This document shows, in pieces, positions 26,485 through 36,041 of a stretch of 64,000 nt of DNA (position 1 is the first letter of the stretch; each line of letters opens with the position of its first letter). The DNA comes from Dawidia cretensis. Lineage in GTDB: Bacteria; Bacteroidota; Bacteroidia; Cytophagales; Cyclobacteriaceae. The DNA is taken from assembly GCF_018598175.1 (NCBI RefSeq), contig NZ_JAHESE010000002.1, forward strand, positions 310,001 to 374,000. The letters are read 5' to 3'. The position numbers were made by a program, and so were the translations under genes. The notes under the pieces were generated by a model. The model searched no databases, was not told the origin of the DNA, and saw nothing but the letters and a program-made list of their open reading frames with translations.

Positions 26485-28654
26485 GGAACCCGAAGTAATA
26501 AAAAAAGTTAAGGCAAAAGTATATCCCGGAAGTCCATATCCCCTGGGAGCCACCTGGGACGGCAAAGGCGTTAACTTCGCCCTGTATGCCGAAAATGCTA
26601 CGGGCGTAGAGCTTTGTTTATTTAACGATTCAAAAGACGAGACGGAAGCTGCCAGAATACCCGTCACCGAACGCTCGGCACAGATATGGCACGTATATAT
26701 CCCCGATGCGAAGCCTGGGCAGTTATATGGCTATCGTGTGCACGGGCCGTATGATCCGGCCGCCGGCCACCGTTTTAACCCAGCGAAGCTGTTAATTGAC
26801 CCGTACGCAAAAGCCATTGCAGGGAAGATTGAATGGAGCGACGCGCTGTTTGGATACGAAACCGGTAACGAGGCCGAAGACCTGAGTATGTCCGAAACGG
26901 ACAGTGCACCATATCTACCGAAATGTGTGGTCGTTAATCCGGAATTTAACTGGGAGGGAGATCGCGCGCCCAAGATAGCCTATCACAAAACCATCATTTA
27001 CGAGGCGCATGTCCGCGGGTTTACAAAACTGTGCCCTGAGATCCCGGAGGAAATACGGGGTACCTATGCGGCCATCGGCCACCCGGCTGCAATCGGATAT
27101 TTGCAGAAGCTGGGCATAACGGCCATCGAGCTCATGCCCGTGCATCACTTCATTGCCGATCGGCACCTGGTAGAAAAGGGATTGACAAACTACTGGGGCT
27201 ATAATACCATTGGCTTCTTTGCACCGGAGGTTCGGTACTCCGGTAGCGGTGTATTAGGCGAGCAGGTCAACGAGTTTAAGCAAATGGTAAAAGACCTGCA
27301 CAAAGCAGGCATCGAAGTAATTCTCGATGTGGTTTACAACCATACGGCTGAAGGTAACCAGCTGGGCCCAACCCTGTCGTTTAAAGGTGTCGATAATGCC
27401 AGCTACTACCGGTTGGCAGAAGACAAACGGTTCTATTTTGATTATACGGGCACAGGCAATACACTGAACGCGAATCTGCCGAACGTACTGCGCCTCATGA
27501 TGGACAGCCTGCGGTATTGGATACTCGACATGCACGTAGACGGCTTCCGGTTCGACCTCGCTTCTACACTGGCACGTGAGCTTCACGAAGTAAACAAGCT
27601 AAGCGCCTTCTTTGATATAATTCACCAGGACCCCGTCATATCACAAGTAAAGCTCATTGCCGAGCCCTGGGACATTGGCGAAGGTGGTTACCAGGTCGGA
27701 AACTTTCCGCCCGGCTGGGCTGAGTGGAACGGCAAATACCGTGATTGTATTCGCGACTACTGGCGTGGCGAGGACAGTATACTCGGCGAGTTTGCACAAC
27801 GGTTCACAGGCAGCTCCGACCTTTACGGCGGAGGCTATAGAAACCCCACCGCGAGCATCAACTTCATTACGGCGCACGATGGCTTTACGCTAAACGATCT
27901 TGTGTCGTACAACGAGAAACACAACGAAGCCAACGGCGAGGATAACAACGACGGTGAAAGTCACAATCGCTCCTGGAACTGCGGCGCCGAAGGCGACACC
28001 GACGATGACGTCGTGAATGCCCTACGGCAACGCCAGAAGCGAAATTTCTTAACGACGCTATTCTTGTCACAGGGTGTGCCGATGTTGGTGGCCGGAGATG
28101 AGATCAGCCGCACGCAGCGGGGCAACAACAATGCCTACTGTCAGGACAACGAAATATCGTGGACAAACTGGGAGCGTGCCGACAGAGACTTGCTGGAGTT
28201 CACCCAGGGCGTCATACAGCTCCGGAAAGAGCACCCTATGTTCTGCCGTCGCCGCTGGTTCCAGGGACAGCCCATAAAAGGTACTGGCCTCGAGGACATC
28301 GTTTGGTTTCTCCCCGATGGTGCAGAAATGAGCGAGGAGCACTGGAACAATGGCTATGCCAAAACACTCGCGATATTTCTGAACGGTAGGGGTATACATA
28401 CTCCCGGACCCAAAGGGGAGCAGATCGTGGATGACAGTTTTTATGTCATCTTCAACGCCCACCACGAGCCGGTGGAATTTAAACTTCCGCCAGCAAAGTA
28501 TGGAAAAGACTGGGTGCAGGTATTGAACACAGTCGATGGCAAGATTGGCGCGCGTAGCCGGCATGCCCCCGACGAGAGCATCCAGGTAGAAAGCCGATCC
28601 ATCATGTTGCTCGAGCATAAGATTGTGTATGATAGCGCCGGTAAAAATTCATAA
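26474..28654 (+). CDS. glgX: Glycogen debranching enzyme GlgX (isoamylase type, GH13_11)
   Basis: The 726-residue protein has an N-terminal CBM48-like domain (YPLGATWDGKGVNFALYAENA) and a GH13 barrel with DGFRFDLAST (nucleophile Asp), LIAEPWD (acid/base Glu) and ITAHDGFTL (transition-state Asp), plus the GlgX-typical SYNEKHNEANGE stretch. It cuts alpha-1,6 branches, producing linear maltodextrins for the next enzymes. It overlaps GH57 by 11 bases and treZ by 26 bases. Length and motifs are normal. Confidence 0.94.
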   Translation: MNIKEPEVIKKVKAKVYPGSPYPLGATWDGKGVNFALYAENATGVELCLFNDSKDETEAARIPVTERSAQIWHVYIPDAKPGQLYGYRVHGPYDPAAGHRFNPAKLLIDPYAKAIAGKIEWSDALFGYETGNEAEDLSMSETDSAPYLPKCVVVNPEFNWEGDRAPKIAYHKTIIYEAHVRGFTKLCPEIPEEIRGTYAAIGHPAAIGYLQKLGITAIELMPVHHFIADRHLVEKGLTNYWGYNTIGFFAPEVRYSGSGVLGEQVNEFKQMVKDLHKAGIEVILDVVYNHTAEGNQLGPTLSFKGVDNASYYRLAEDKRFYFDYTGTGNTLNANLPNVLRLMMDSLRYWILDMHVDGFRFDLASTLARELHEVNKLSAFFDIIHQDPVISQVKLIAEPWDIGEGGYQVGNFPPGWAEWNGKYRDCIRDYWRGEDSILGEFAQRFTGSSDLYGGGYRNPTASINFITAHDGFTLNDLVSYNEKHNEANGEDNNDGESHNRSWNCGAEGDTDDDVVNALRQRQKRNFLTTLFLSQGVPMLVAGDEISRTQRGNNNAYCQDNEISWTNWERADRDLLEFTQGVIQLRKEHPMFCRRRWFQGQPIKGTGLEDIVWFLPDGAEMSEEHWNNGYAKTLAIFLNGRGIHTPGPKGEQIVDDSFYVIFNAHHEPVEFKLPPAKYGKDWVQVLNTVDGKIGARSRHAPDESIQVESRSIMLLEHKIVYDSAGKNS

Positions 28655-30458
28655 ACGTTCGATTGGTGTCACGTTCGAATCCTCTGGCACGGCATCCATA
28701 CGCCTTTGGGCCCCGCAGGCAAAAGCAGTAGTGCTCCTGCGGGGCGCGGACAAAGCCGTTGAGCCATTGCAACAACAGCCGTATGGCTTTTGGGAACTGT
28801 CGACGAATACATTACAGGAAGGCGATACCTACCAGTTTCAACTCGACCAAAAAACAATAGTATCCGATCCAGCTTCGCTCGATCAACCCGAGGGAGTGCA
28901 TGGGCCATCACGTGTACGTAACATAGAGAAGTTTCCCTGGACTGACGCGACGTGGGTGAATCCTGCGCTGGCAGAATATATTTTTTATGAGATCCATACC
29001 GGCACATTTTCAACCGTCGGGACCTTTCAGGGCATCGAAGAAAAATTACCGTACCTGCGTGAGCTCGGGATTACGGCGATAGAGATTATGCCTGTGGCAC
29101 AGTTTCCAGGCGACCGGAACTGGGGGTACGACGGTGTATTCCCATTTGCCGTGCAGTCGTCATACGGCGGCGCGGAAGGCTTGCAAAAGCTTGTTGACGC
29201 ATGCCACGCACAAGGTATCGCCGTAGTCCTCGACGTGGTGTACAACCACTTCGGCCCCGAAGGCAATTACCTGCCATCCATCGGACAATATTTTACCGAC
29301 AAGTACAAAACTCCGTGGGGTGATGCCGTCAATTTCGACGACGCAGGCTCCGACGCCGTACGAAGCTATTTTATTGAGAATGTTCTCATGTGGTTTCGCG
29401 ACTTCCACATCGATGCCCTGCGTATGGATGCAGTACACGCCATCCGCGACTTCAGCCCGAAACATATCCTGCGTGAAATACGCGAGCATGTCGATGAGCT
29501 GATGACGCAAACCGGCCGTAAACATTACCTCATTGTAGAGCTTGACCTGAACGACACGCGGTTCATCGACCCGCTTGACCGGCAGGGATATGGCATGCAC
29601 GCTCAGTGGGTAGACGAATTCCACCACGCCCTTCGCGTAACGACAGGCCAGCCCACCACCGGATATTACTCCGATTTTAAAGGCATTACCCACCTGGCAA
29701 AAGCTTATCGCGATGCGTATGTATACGACGGCATGTATTCCGAGCACCGGCGGCGATCGTTCGGCGTAAAGACAGACGGACATCCCAGCGATCGATTTGT
29801 CGTCTTCTCGCAAAATCACGATCAGGTGGGCAACCGCATGCTCGGTGAGCGTACCAGCAGCCTCGTAAGTTTCGAAATGTTGAAGGTGCTTGCCGCCAGT
29901 ACATTGCTTAGCCCCTTCGTGCCGCTGCTGTTTATGGGCGAAGAGTATGCCGAGACCAACCCGTTTTTATACTTCGTGAGCCATGGCGAGAAAGAGTTGA
30001 TTGACGCCGTGCGGGAAGGGCGCAAAGCTGAATTTGCCGCTTTTCATAATGAAGGAGAGGCGCCGGATCCGCAAGCCGCGGAGACGTTCCAACAATCGAA
30101 ATTAGAGTGGTCGCGCGTACAGGAACCGCGACATAAGACGATGTTTGCGTTCTATCAGACTTTGATTGCCATCCGTAAAAGCTCGATAGCATTGCGGTCC
30201 ACGAATAGGAGCCAACTTGCTGTCGCCGCACAGGAGGAGACCAGAACACTGCGGCTTGACCGCTGGTGTGAACAGGAACATGCGCTGTGTCTCTTCAATT
30301 TCTCAACCGCCCCGCAGTCGGTCCCCCTGGAGTCAGACGTCCCCTGGAATTGCGTGCTCAACTCCGCCGACACCCGGTGGGGTGGGCCGGGTACCCTGCC
30401 ACCCGCGGGTGGTAATGTTATTCTACAGCCTGAATCGTTTATACTATACTTGCGCTAA
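28629..30458 (+). CDS. treZ: Malto-oligosyltrehalose trehalohydrolase
   Basis: The ATG at 28629 (MIAPVKIHKRSIG) is preferred to a TTG two codons earlier, giving 609 residues. An N-terminal E-set/CBM48 domain (IRLWAPQAKAVVLL) is followed by a GH13_10 barrel with NWGYDGVFPFAVQSSYGG, ALRMDAVHAI (nucleophile), LIVELDLND (acid/base) and FSQNHDQVGNRM. The enzyme cleaves the alpha-1,4 bond next to the terminal trehalose made by TreY and releases free trehalose. It lies between glgX (26-base overlap) and the TreY-MalQ fusion gene (5-base gap), so the pathway is complete in one transcript. Confidence 0.94.
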   Translation: MIAPVKIHKRSIGVTFESSGTASIRLWAPQAKAVVLLRGADKAVEPLQQQPYGFWELSTNTLQEGDTYQFQLDQKTIVSDPASLDQPEGVHGPSRVRNIEKFPWTDATWVNPALAEYIFYEIHTGTFSTVGTFQGIEEKLPYLRELGITAIEIMPVAQFPGDRNWGYDGVFPFAVQSSYGGAEGLQKLVDACHAQGIAVVLDVVYNHFGPEGNYLPSIGQYFTDKYKTPWGDAVNFDDAGSDAVRSYFIENVLMWFRDFHIDALRMDAVHAIRDFSPKHILREIREHVDELMTQTGRKHYLIVELDLNDTRFIDPLDRQGYGMHAQWVDEFHHALRVTTGQPTTGYYSDFKGITHLAKAYRDAYVYDGMYSEHRRRSFGVKTDGHPSDRFVVFSQNHDQVGNRMLGERTSSLVSFEMLKVLAASTLLSPFVPLLFMGEEYAETNPFLYFVSHGEKELIDAVREGRKAEFAAFHNEGEAPDPQAAETFQQSKLEWSRVQEPRHKTMFAFYQTLIAIRKSSIALRSTNRSQLAVAAQEETRTLRLDRWCEQEHALCLFNFSTAPQSVPLESDVPWNCVLNSADTRWGGPGTLPPAGGNVILQPESFILYLR

Positions 30459-30463
30459 GACTT

Positions 30464-33400
30464 ATGTTTAATCCGGTTGCCACATACCGCATACAGTTTC
30501 ATAAGAAATTCAATTTCACCGATTTTGAAAAGATTATACCGTACCTGCAAAAGCTGGGCGTAAAAACGGTATATGCATCACCTATCTTCGAAGCGGTGCC
30601 CGGAAGTATGCATGGATACGATGTGATCAATCCGCACCGCATCAATCCCGAGATCGGTACGGACAGCCAGCTACGCAACATCAGCAAAACGTTGCGTGAA
30701 GCCGGCATCTCCTGGTTGCAGGACATCGTACCCAACCACATGGCCTACCATCCCGAAAACATCTGGCTGATGGATGTACTCGAGAAAGGCCGGAACTCGG
30801 TCTACGAGTCGTTCTTCGACCAGGCCTGGTCAAGTGAGCTTTTTCACGGACGTCTCACCGTCCCCATCCTCGGGGCTTCGCTGGAAGATGTCCTGTTCAA
30901 CCAGGAGCTTCAGGTGACACGAGCGGAACAGCGGCTGGTATTTAAATACTACGACAACGCCTATCCACTGCATCCGCGCTCGTATACATCGATCTTGCAG
31001 AGCGCGGATATGCCTGACGCGATAAATCTGTTCATCAGCCAGATCGATGAATTGCACACGATCGAAGAGCCTGTAGCTTATACACTGCGGTGGCATGAGC
31101 TGATCTTGCAGCTCGACGCGCTCACCCGGCGGGAAGACATGCTGGAATATATCGAGCAACGCATCCTCGCGGTCAACGACGATAAGGAGCTCTTACGAAC
31201 CGTTGCCGCCGAACAGAACTATGTGTTCAATGCCTGGCACCAGACCGATGAGCGCATAACTTTCCGACGCTTCTTCACGGTAAACGAGCTGATCGGCCTG
31301 AATATGCAATATGAGAAAGTGTTCGAGCACTACCATATGCTGATAAAAACATACGTCGAAGACGGTATATTTCAGGGATTGCGGCTGGACCACATCGATG
31401 GTTTGTACGACCCTACGCAATACCTCGAACGCCTCCGCGCGCTGGTAGGAGAGGATACGTACATCGTAGCCGAAAAGATCCTGCAGCTGAACGAGGATCT
31501 TCCGGCGTGGCCCATTCAGGGAACCACAGGGTATGAATTTCTGGCCTGGGTTAACAACCTGCTGACACCCCCCGAATCGGAAAAACCACTCTCGGCATTC
31601 TATAGCACGGTCGTACCCGACGACCCGGCCATCCGTGGCCAGGTTCGCGCCAAAAAAGCCAATATTCTTTTTCGCCATATGGTGGGCGAGCTCAATAATC
31701 TCTCCGGCTTCTTACTGGAGCTGAACTTGATTCCGAAAGAACGGCGTGAACAAGTCTCGACGGAAGACCTCAAGTCGTGTCTGGCGGAACTGTTGATCCG
31801 CTTCCCGACGTACCGTGCGTATAGCAACAAGGTTCCGCTGGCCCCGGCAGACGAACATCAGCTCCGCGCATTGTTCCAGGAAATACAACAGGACTTGCCC
31901 CAACTTGCTCCGGCCGTTGGTTTGTTGGAGCAGGCGCTACTGGAAGCGACGAAAGAAGGCGACGAAGAATACAATATACGCGCCATCCGTTTCTTTCTTC
32001 GCTGCATGCAGTTTGCGGGTCCGCTCATGGCCAAAGGCGTAGAAGACACGCTCATGTATACCTATAATCGCTTCCTGGGGCACAACGATGTAGGCGACTC
32101 GCCTGAATATTTTGGCCTGCCGGTAGAAGCGTTTCACAACATCATGAGACACCGGCAGGAAGCCTGGCCGCTGGCCTTAAATGCTACTTCCACGCACGAT
32201 ACCAAACGGGGCGAAGACGTGCGGGCGCGCCTCAATGGATTGGCGGCCCTGGCCGGCGATTGGGTAGAGGCAGTGCGCACCTGGCAGAAACAAAACGCAG
32301 CCCTTCGCGAAAAAGGCTGCCCGGATGCAAACGACGAGTATTTTATATACCAAACCCTTATCGGGGCACAATCGTCCGACGCACAGTTCCCCGAGCGACT
32401 CGAAGCCTATTTCACAAAAGCATTCCGGGAAGCCAAACGCCGTACCGATTGGGCCGCACCTGACGAGGCCTACGAAGAAGCTGTTAAAGAATTCACCACG
32501 GGGCTACTGGCAAAGCAAGGCGCCTGGCAGAAATCCTTCCGCACGTTCTCCGCGCGCGTGGCGGAAGCGGGTATACAAAATACACTCTCCCAGGTATTGC
32601 TGAAATTCACTTGTCCCGGCGTTCCGGATGTATACCAGGGTTGTGAGCTGTGGGACCTGAGCCTGGTCGATCCGGACAACCGCCGTCCTGTAGACTATCA
32701 CCACCGTCTTACGCGGTTGGAGGCGCTGGAAGAAATTGCCGCCAAAGATCCTGCCGGTATCTGGAGCCAGCTTTGGCAAGACCGCCACGACGCGGGAATA
32801 AAGCTTTGGCTAACTGCCTGCCTGTTCCGCGAACGGTCCGCATCAGCAGAAGTCTTTTCGCACGGTGAATACATACCACTGGTAGTGGAAGGTATACATC
32901 GTAACCGCGTAATTGCCTTTGCACGAAAATATAAGAAGACACAATACATCGTGATCGCGCCACTATACGCCACCGACAAACCTGTAGATTGGCAGGACAC
33001 CCGTGTGCAACTGCCGCCGAATGCGCCGGAGACATGGCTGAATGTATTCACGCGCGAGAAGAAAAAGCAACCGAAATACATCGAGGTAAAGGAGGTGCTC
33101 GCCATATGCCCCGTAGGCTTATTAAGTGCCTCCGCACCGCCAAGCAGCCGGAGTGCAGGCATCATACTGCATATTACGTCGCTGCCATCCGTGTTTGGTA
33201 TCGGTGACCTGGGACCGCAGGCCTATTCCTTTGCCGACTTTTTGTATCGCGCCCACCAAACAGTGTGGCAGCTTCTTCCCTTAAACCCTACCTCGCAAAG
33301 TAGTGACGAGTCACCCTACAGTGCATATTCCGCCATGGCCGGAAACCCCTGGCTCATTAGTCCCGAGCTGTTGGCAGAAGACGGCCTGCTCACGCCGGAC

Positions 33401-34645
33401 GAGCTGGCTGCGTCGCAGGTGTCCGCCACGGCAGCCATCGACTTTGCTACGGTAAAGAAGATAAAACAGCCGTTGTATGACCGTGCCTGGACGCGCTTTA
33501 AAACAGGAGACTACCCGGCACTGCACAAGGAGCTCGACGCGTTTGTGAAAACGCAGGCTGCGTGGTTAAACGACTTTTCGGCCTACGAAGCACTTCGCGA
33601 ACATCAACATGAAAAGAGCTGGGCATCCTGGCCGCAGGAATTCAGAACGCGCGACCCCCAGGCGCTGCAGCAATTCTGCCAGGCGCATACCGACCGCCTG
33701 GACAAAACGCGGTGGTTACAGTTTATAGTAGACCGTCAGTGGAAGCGGCTAAAATCCTATTGCCGTAGTTTGGATATTCGCTTTCTGGGAGATATACCAT
33801 TTTACATGAGCTACGACTCCTCCGACGTTTGGGCCAACCCAACGCTGTTTGGTTTGGATGACCAGCTCCGTCCGCAATATATCGCCGGCGTACCCCCTGA
33901 TTATTTCAATGATCAGGGGCAGCTGTGGGGAATGCCGGTATATTGTTGGGACAAGCTGAAAGAGTCGGGATACACGTGGTGGATTGATCGCTTACGTAAA
34001 AATATAGAGCTTTACGACCAGGTCCGCCTGGATCACTTTCGTGCGTTTGAATCCTATTGGGAAGTGCCCGCCGATGCGGAAACGGCAGTAGGGGGAAAGT
34101 GGCAAAAAGGCCCGGGGGCCGATTTTTTTCATACAATAGGGCACGCGTTGGGAAAATTGCCATTCGTAGCAGAAGACTTGGGCGAAATAACCGAGGATGT
34201 GTATGCTTTGCGCGATGCGTTTGGATTTCCTGGCATGAAAGTGCTTCAATTTGCATTTGGCGAGGAATTACCGTCGTCACCTTATGCGCCGCATAATTTC
34301 GAAAACACGAACTTCATCGTCTACACCGGCACACATGATAATGACACAACACGTGGGTGGTTTACGAACCTGGATGCGGCGGTTCGCAAGACAGTGGTGG
34401 AGTATACCGCCACCGTGACGGATGTAAACACGGTGTCTTCCGCGCTGGTCAGGCTTGCCCATGCTTCCATTGCACAAACGGCCATCATTCCCATGCAGGA
34501 TATTCTCGGGTTGGCCAGCGACGCCCGCATGAACACCCCGGGATCGGTAGGAGCGAATTGGCGCTGGCGCATGGAGCCCCACGCCATAACAGCAGCGACG
34601 GAAGAGTCGCTACGTATGCTGACAAAGTATTATAACCGGGGTTAG
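30464..34645 (+). CDS. treY-malQ: Fusion of malto-oligosyltrehalose synthase (TreY) and 4-alpha-glucanotransferase (MalQ)
   Basis: Residues 1 to about 890 are TreY: PVATYRIQFHKKFNF at the start, VPNHMAY, GLRLDHIDGLYDP (nucleophile Asp), YIVAEKIL (Glu) and STHDTKRGEDVRARL. Residues 896-1393 are a full-length GH77 amylomaltase: RSAGIILHITSLPS, GDLGPQAY, VRLDHFRAFESYWEVP (nucleophile), VAEDLGEIT (acid/base), TGTHDNDTTRGW. There is no frameshift and no stop between them. TreY turns the reducing end of a maltodextrin into trehalose; MalQ disproportionates short maltodextrins. Fusion should let the MalQ part rebuild chains that are too short for TreY. Similar fusions are known in Bacteroidota. It is the last gene of the operon. 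Confidence 0.94.
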   Translation: MFNPVATYRIQFHKKFNFTDFEKIIPYLQKLGVKTVYASPIFEAVPGSMHGYDVINPHRINPEIGTDSQLRNISKTLREAGISWLQDIVPNHMAYHPENIWLMDVLEKGRNSVYESFFDQAWSSELFHGRLTVPILGASLEDVLFNQELQVTRAEQRLVFKYYDNAYPLHPRSYTSILQSADMPDAINLFISQIDELHTIEEPVAYTLRWHELILQLDALTRREDMLEYIEQRILAVNDDKELLRTVAAEQNYVFNAWHQTDERITFRRFFTVNELIGLNMQYEKVFEHYHMLIKTYVEDGIFQGLRLDHIDGLYDPTQYLERLRALVGEDTYIVAEKILQLNEDLPAWPIQGTTGYEFLAWVNNLLTPPESEKPLSAFYSTVVPDDPAIRGQVRAKKANILFRHMVGELNNLSGFLLELNLIPKERREQVSTEDLKSCLAELLIRFPTYRAYSNKVPLAPADEHQLRALFQEIQQDLPQLAPAVGLLEQALLEATKEGDEEYNIRAIRFFLRCMQFAGPLMAKGVEDTLMYTYNRFLGHNDVGDSPEYFGLPVEAFHNIMRHRQEAWPLALNATSTHDTKRGEDVRARLNGLAALAGDWVEAVRTWQKQNAALREKGCPDANDEYFIYQTLIGAQSSDAQFPERLEAYFTKAFREAKRRTDWAAPDEAYEEAVKEFTTGLLAKQGAWQKSFRTFSARVAEAGIQNTLSQVLLKFTCPGVPDVYQGCELWDLSLVDPDNRRPVDYHHRLTRLEALEEIAAKDPAGIWSQLWQDRHDAGIKLWLTACLFRERSASAEVFSHGEYIPLVVEGIHRNRVIAFARKYKKTQYIVIAPLYATDKPVDWQDTRVQLPPNAPETWLNVFTREKKKQPKYIEVKEVLAICPVGLLSASAPPSSRSAGIILHITSLPSVFGIGDLGPQAYSFADFLYRAHQTVWQLLPLNPTSQSSDESPYSAYSAMAGNPWLISPELLAEDGLLTPDELAASQVSATAAIDFATVKKIKQPLYDRAWTRFKTGDYPALHKELDAFVKTQAAWLNDFSAYEALREHQHEKSWASWPQEFRTRDPQALQQFCQAHTDRLDKTRWLQFIVDRQWKRLKSYCRSLDIRFLGDIPFYMSYDSSDVWANPTLFGLDDQLRPQYIAGVPPDYFNDQGQLWGMPVYCWDKLKESGYTWWIDRLRKNIELYDQVRLDHFRAFESYWEVPADAETAVGGKWQKGPGADFFHTIGHALGKLPFVAEDLGEITEDVYALRDAFGFPGMKVLQFAFGEELPSSPYAPHNFENTNFIVYTGTHDNDTTRGWFTNLDAAVRKTVVEYTATVTDVNTVSSALVRLAHASIAQTAIIPMQDILGLASDARMNTPGSVGANWRWRMEPHAITAATEESLRMLTKYYNRG

Positions 34646-34657
34646 CCTCCGGTAAAG

Positions 34658-35239
34658 TTAATTTGCTTTCTTCTCTTCTTTGAGGGTTTCACGGGCCAGC
34701 TTTGCCATCTCCAGATGGTGGGCCAGGATCGGCAACTTGGCGGTAGCCCAGGCCTTCAGATCGCCATCATTCCCTTTTTCAGATTCTTTTCGAAAGGTGT
34801 CGATATCCTTCTGGTGATCGTCCACCATCATGTCGGCATAAGCCTTGTCAAAATCCTTTCCCGTCTTCTGAGACAAGTCGTCTACCATACGCTGACTCTT
34901 TTCGCTTAAAGAATCAGGCAATGATATATTCTTTTGTCCGGCCAACGCCTTAAGTTCTTCATTGGCTTTACTGTGGTCCAGCTCCATAGTTTTTCCAAGT
35001 TCCTGAATCGCCGGCGCGGCGCTTTTTGTCTGCGCAAGCTTACCGAGCGTAACTTCCAGCATACCACCATCGGCCGCAGTAACGGCAAACTCGCCGTCGG
35101 CTTTGAGATCAAGCGTGTCGAGCTTTTTATCATTTTCCGCCTCGGCAACCTCGGTGCTGTCTTGCGACTTGTTACCACAAGAGGTGATGGACAGTAGGGC
35201 CGCGAAAGCGACAAGGGATAGATAGATGCGCGTATTCAT
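34658..35239 (-). CDS. DUF4142 lipoprotein
   Basis: The start at 35239 (MNTRIYLSLVAFAALLSITS) puts a lipobox right before Cys21 (SITSCGN), so this is a 193-residue lipoprotein. The mature part is helical and matches the DUF4142 pattern: DGEFAVTAADGGMLEVTLGKLAQ, ELGKTMELDHSKANEELKALA, FDKAYADMMVDDHQKDIDTFRKE and a final HHLEMAKLARETL. The conserved His/Asp pairs recall ferritin-like bundles, but a function is not established. It follows the fpg-like gene by 52 bases on the same strand and runs convergently with the treY-malQ gene. Confidence 0.85.
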   Translation of the reverse strand: MNTRIYLSLVAFAALLSITSCGNKSQDSTEVAEAENDKKLDTLDLKADGEFAVTAADGGMLEVTLGKLAQTKSAAPAIQELGKTMELDHSKANEELKALAGQKNISLPDSLSEKSQRMVDDLSQKTGKDFDKAYADMMVDDHQKDIDTFRKESEKGNDGDLKAWATAKLPILAHHLEMAKLARETLKEEKKAN

Positions 35240-35291
35240 AGTGAATAATGTTTCCATGGAAAAATTAAAAAAGTATGCCACTTACAAATGG

Positions 35292-36026
35292 CTAAACATA
35301 TAACTTCTGGCATACGTCACAGTAAAACGTGCGGCGCTTCGTCTTGCCGAGATACGCTTTTTGAAGTGGTGCCCCATCGCGTGGGCAGGTTTTCTTAGTA
35401 TGCGCCTGCCAGTGTTTTCGTAAGGTGAACTCCCGTTTCCAGGCCAAAAAATCGAAACTATAGCGCACCACTTCGTCGACCAGCTGTCGGCGCTTGACCG
35501 CTGGTAATTTTCCCACAAGGCTTTGCGGATGGATATGTGTCCGGAAAAGCACTTCGTTTTTGATAATGTTCCCGGAGCCCGAAAAGATAGACTGATCCAG
35601 CAATGCATCACAAACCAGCATGTCGGGATTGTCCTTGAGCTTTTGCAGTGCCTGTGCCGGGTCCCACTGGTCACTCATCACGTCCGCCGCCCAGTCGTAG
35701 AGGTCGTCCAGCGGCTCTTCCAGCATGCGCAATGCGCAAGCATAAAAATTTATCTCGCCGTGCTTGAATTGAAGGCTAAGGCGAGGAGTTTTATCCTTTC
35801 GCTCGTTGATGAGATACGATCCGAACAACAAAAAATGAATTCGAAGTGTAAAGGAGGGGAAGCAAATTAGAAAATGCTTTCCCCAACTTTTAAAGCTGCG
35901 AATAGATTTACCCTCCAGCATCGCCGGATCAAACTGCTTGGTGTTGCCAGAAGCATGCAGTATTTTTTTTCGGACAAACACATTGGCAGCTTCTTTCAAT
36001 ATGACGATCGACGGACCTTCAGGCAT
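35292..36026 (-). CDS. Formamidopyrimidine-DNA glycosylase / endonuclease VIII family
   Basis: The 244-residue protein starts MPEGPS, giving the essential N-terminal Pro and Glu of the Fpg/Nei family. The helix-two-turn-helix region is SGSGNIIKNEVLFRTHIHP, and the C-terminus is a four-Cys zinc finger (CPRDGAPL ... FYCDVC). These enzymes excise oxidised bases by beta-lyase chemistry. The MPEGP start is closer to Nei than to bacterial Fpg (MPELPE). It starts 15 bases after the FAD-Rieske gene and lies before the DUF4142 gene; together they could form a stress-related transcript. Confidence 0.88.
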   Translation of the reverse strand: MPEGPSIVILKEAANVFVRKKILHASGNTKQFDPAMLEGKSIRSFKSWGKHFLICFPSFTLRIHFLLFGSYLINERKDKTPRLSLQFKHGEINFYACALRMLEEPLDDLYDWAADVMSDQWDPAQALQKLKDNPDMLVCDALLDQSIFSGSGNIIKNEVLFRTHIHPQSLVGKLPAVKRRQLVDEVVRYSFDFLAWKREFTLRKHWQAHTKKTCPRDGAPLQKAYLGKTKRRTFYCDVCQKLYV

Positions 36027-36041
36027 AGTAGCATGGCAGTA

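Noticed and set aside
34630-34665. ACCGG/CCGGT stem between treY-malQ and the DUF4142 gene as a terminator
   Set aside because: Only five pairs and no T-run on either strand.
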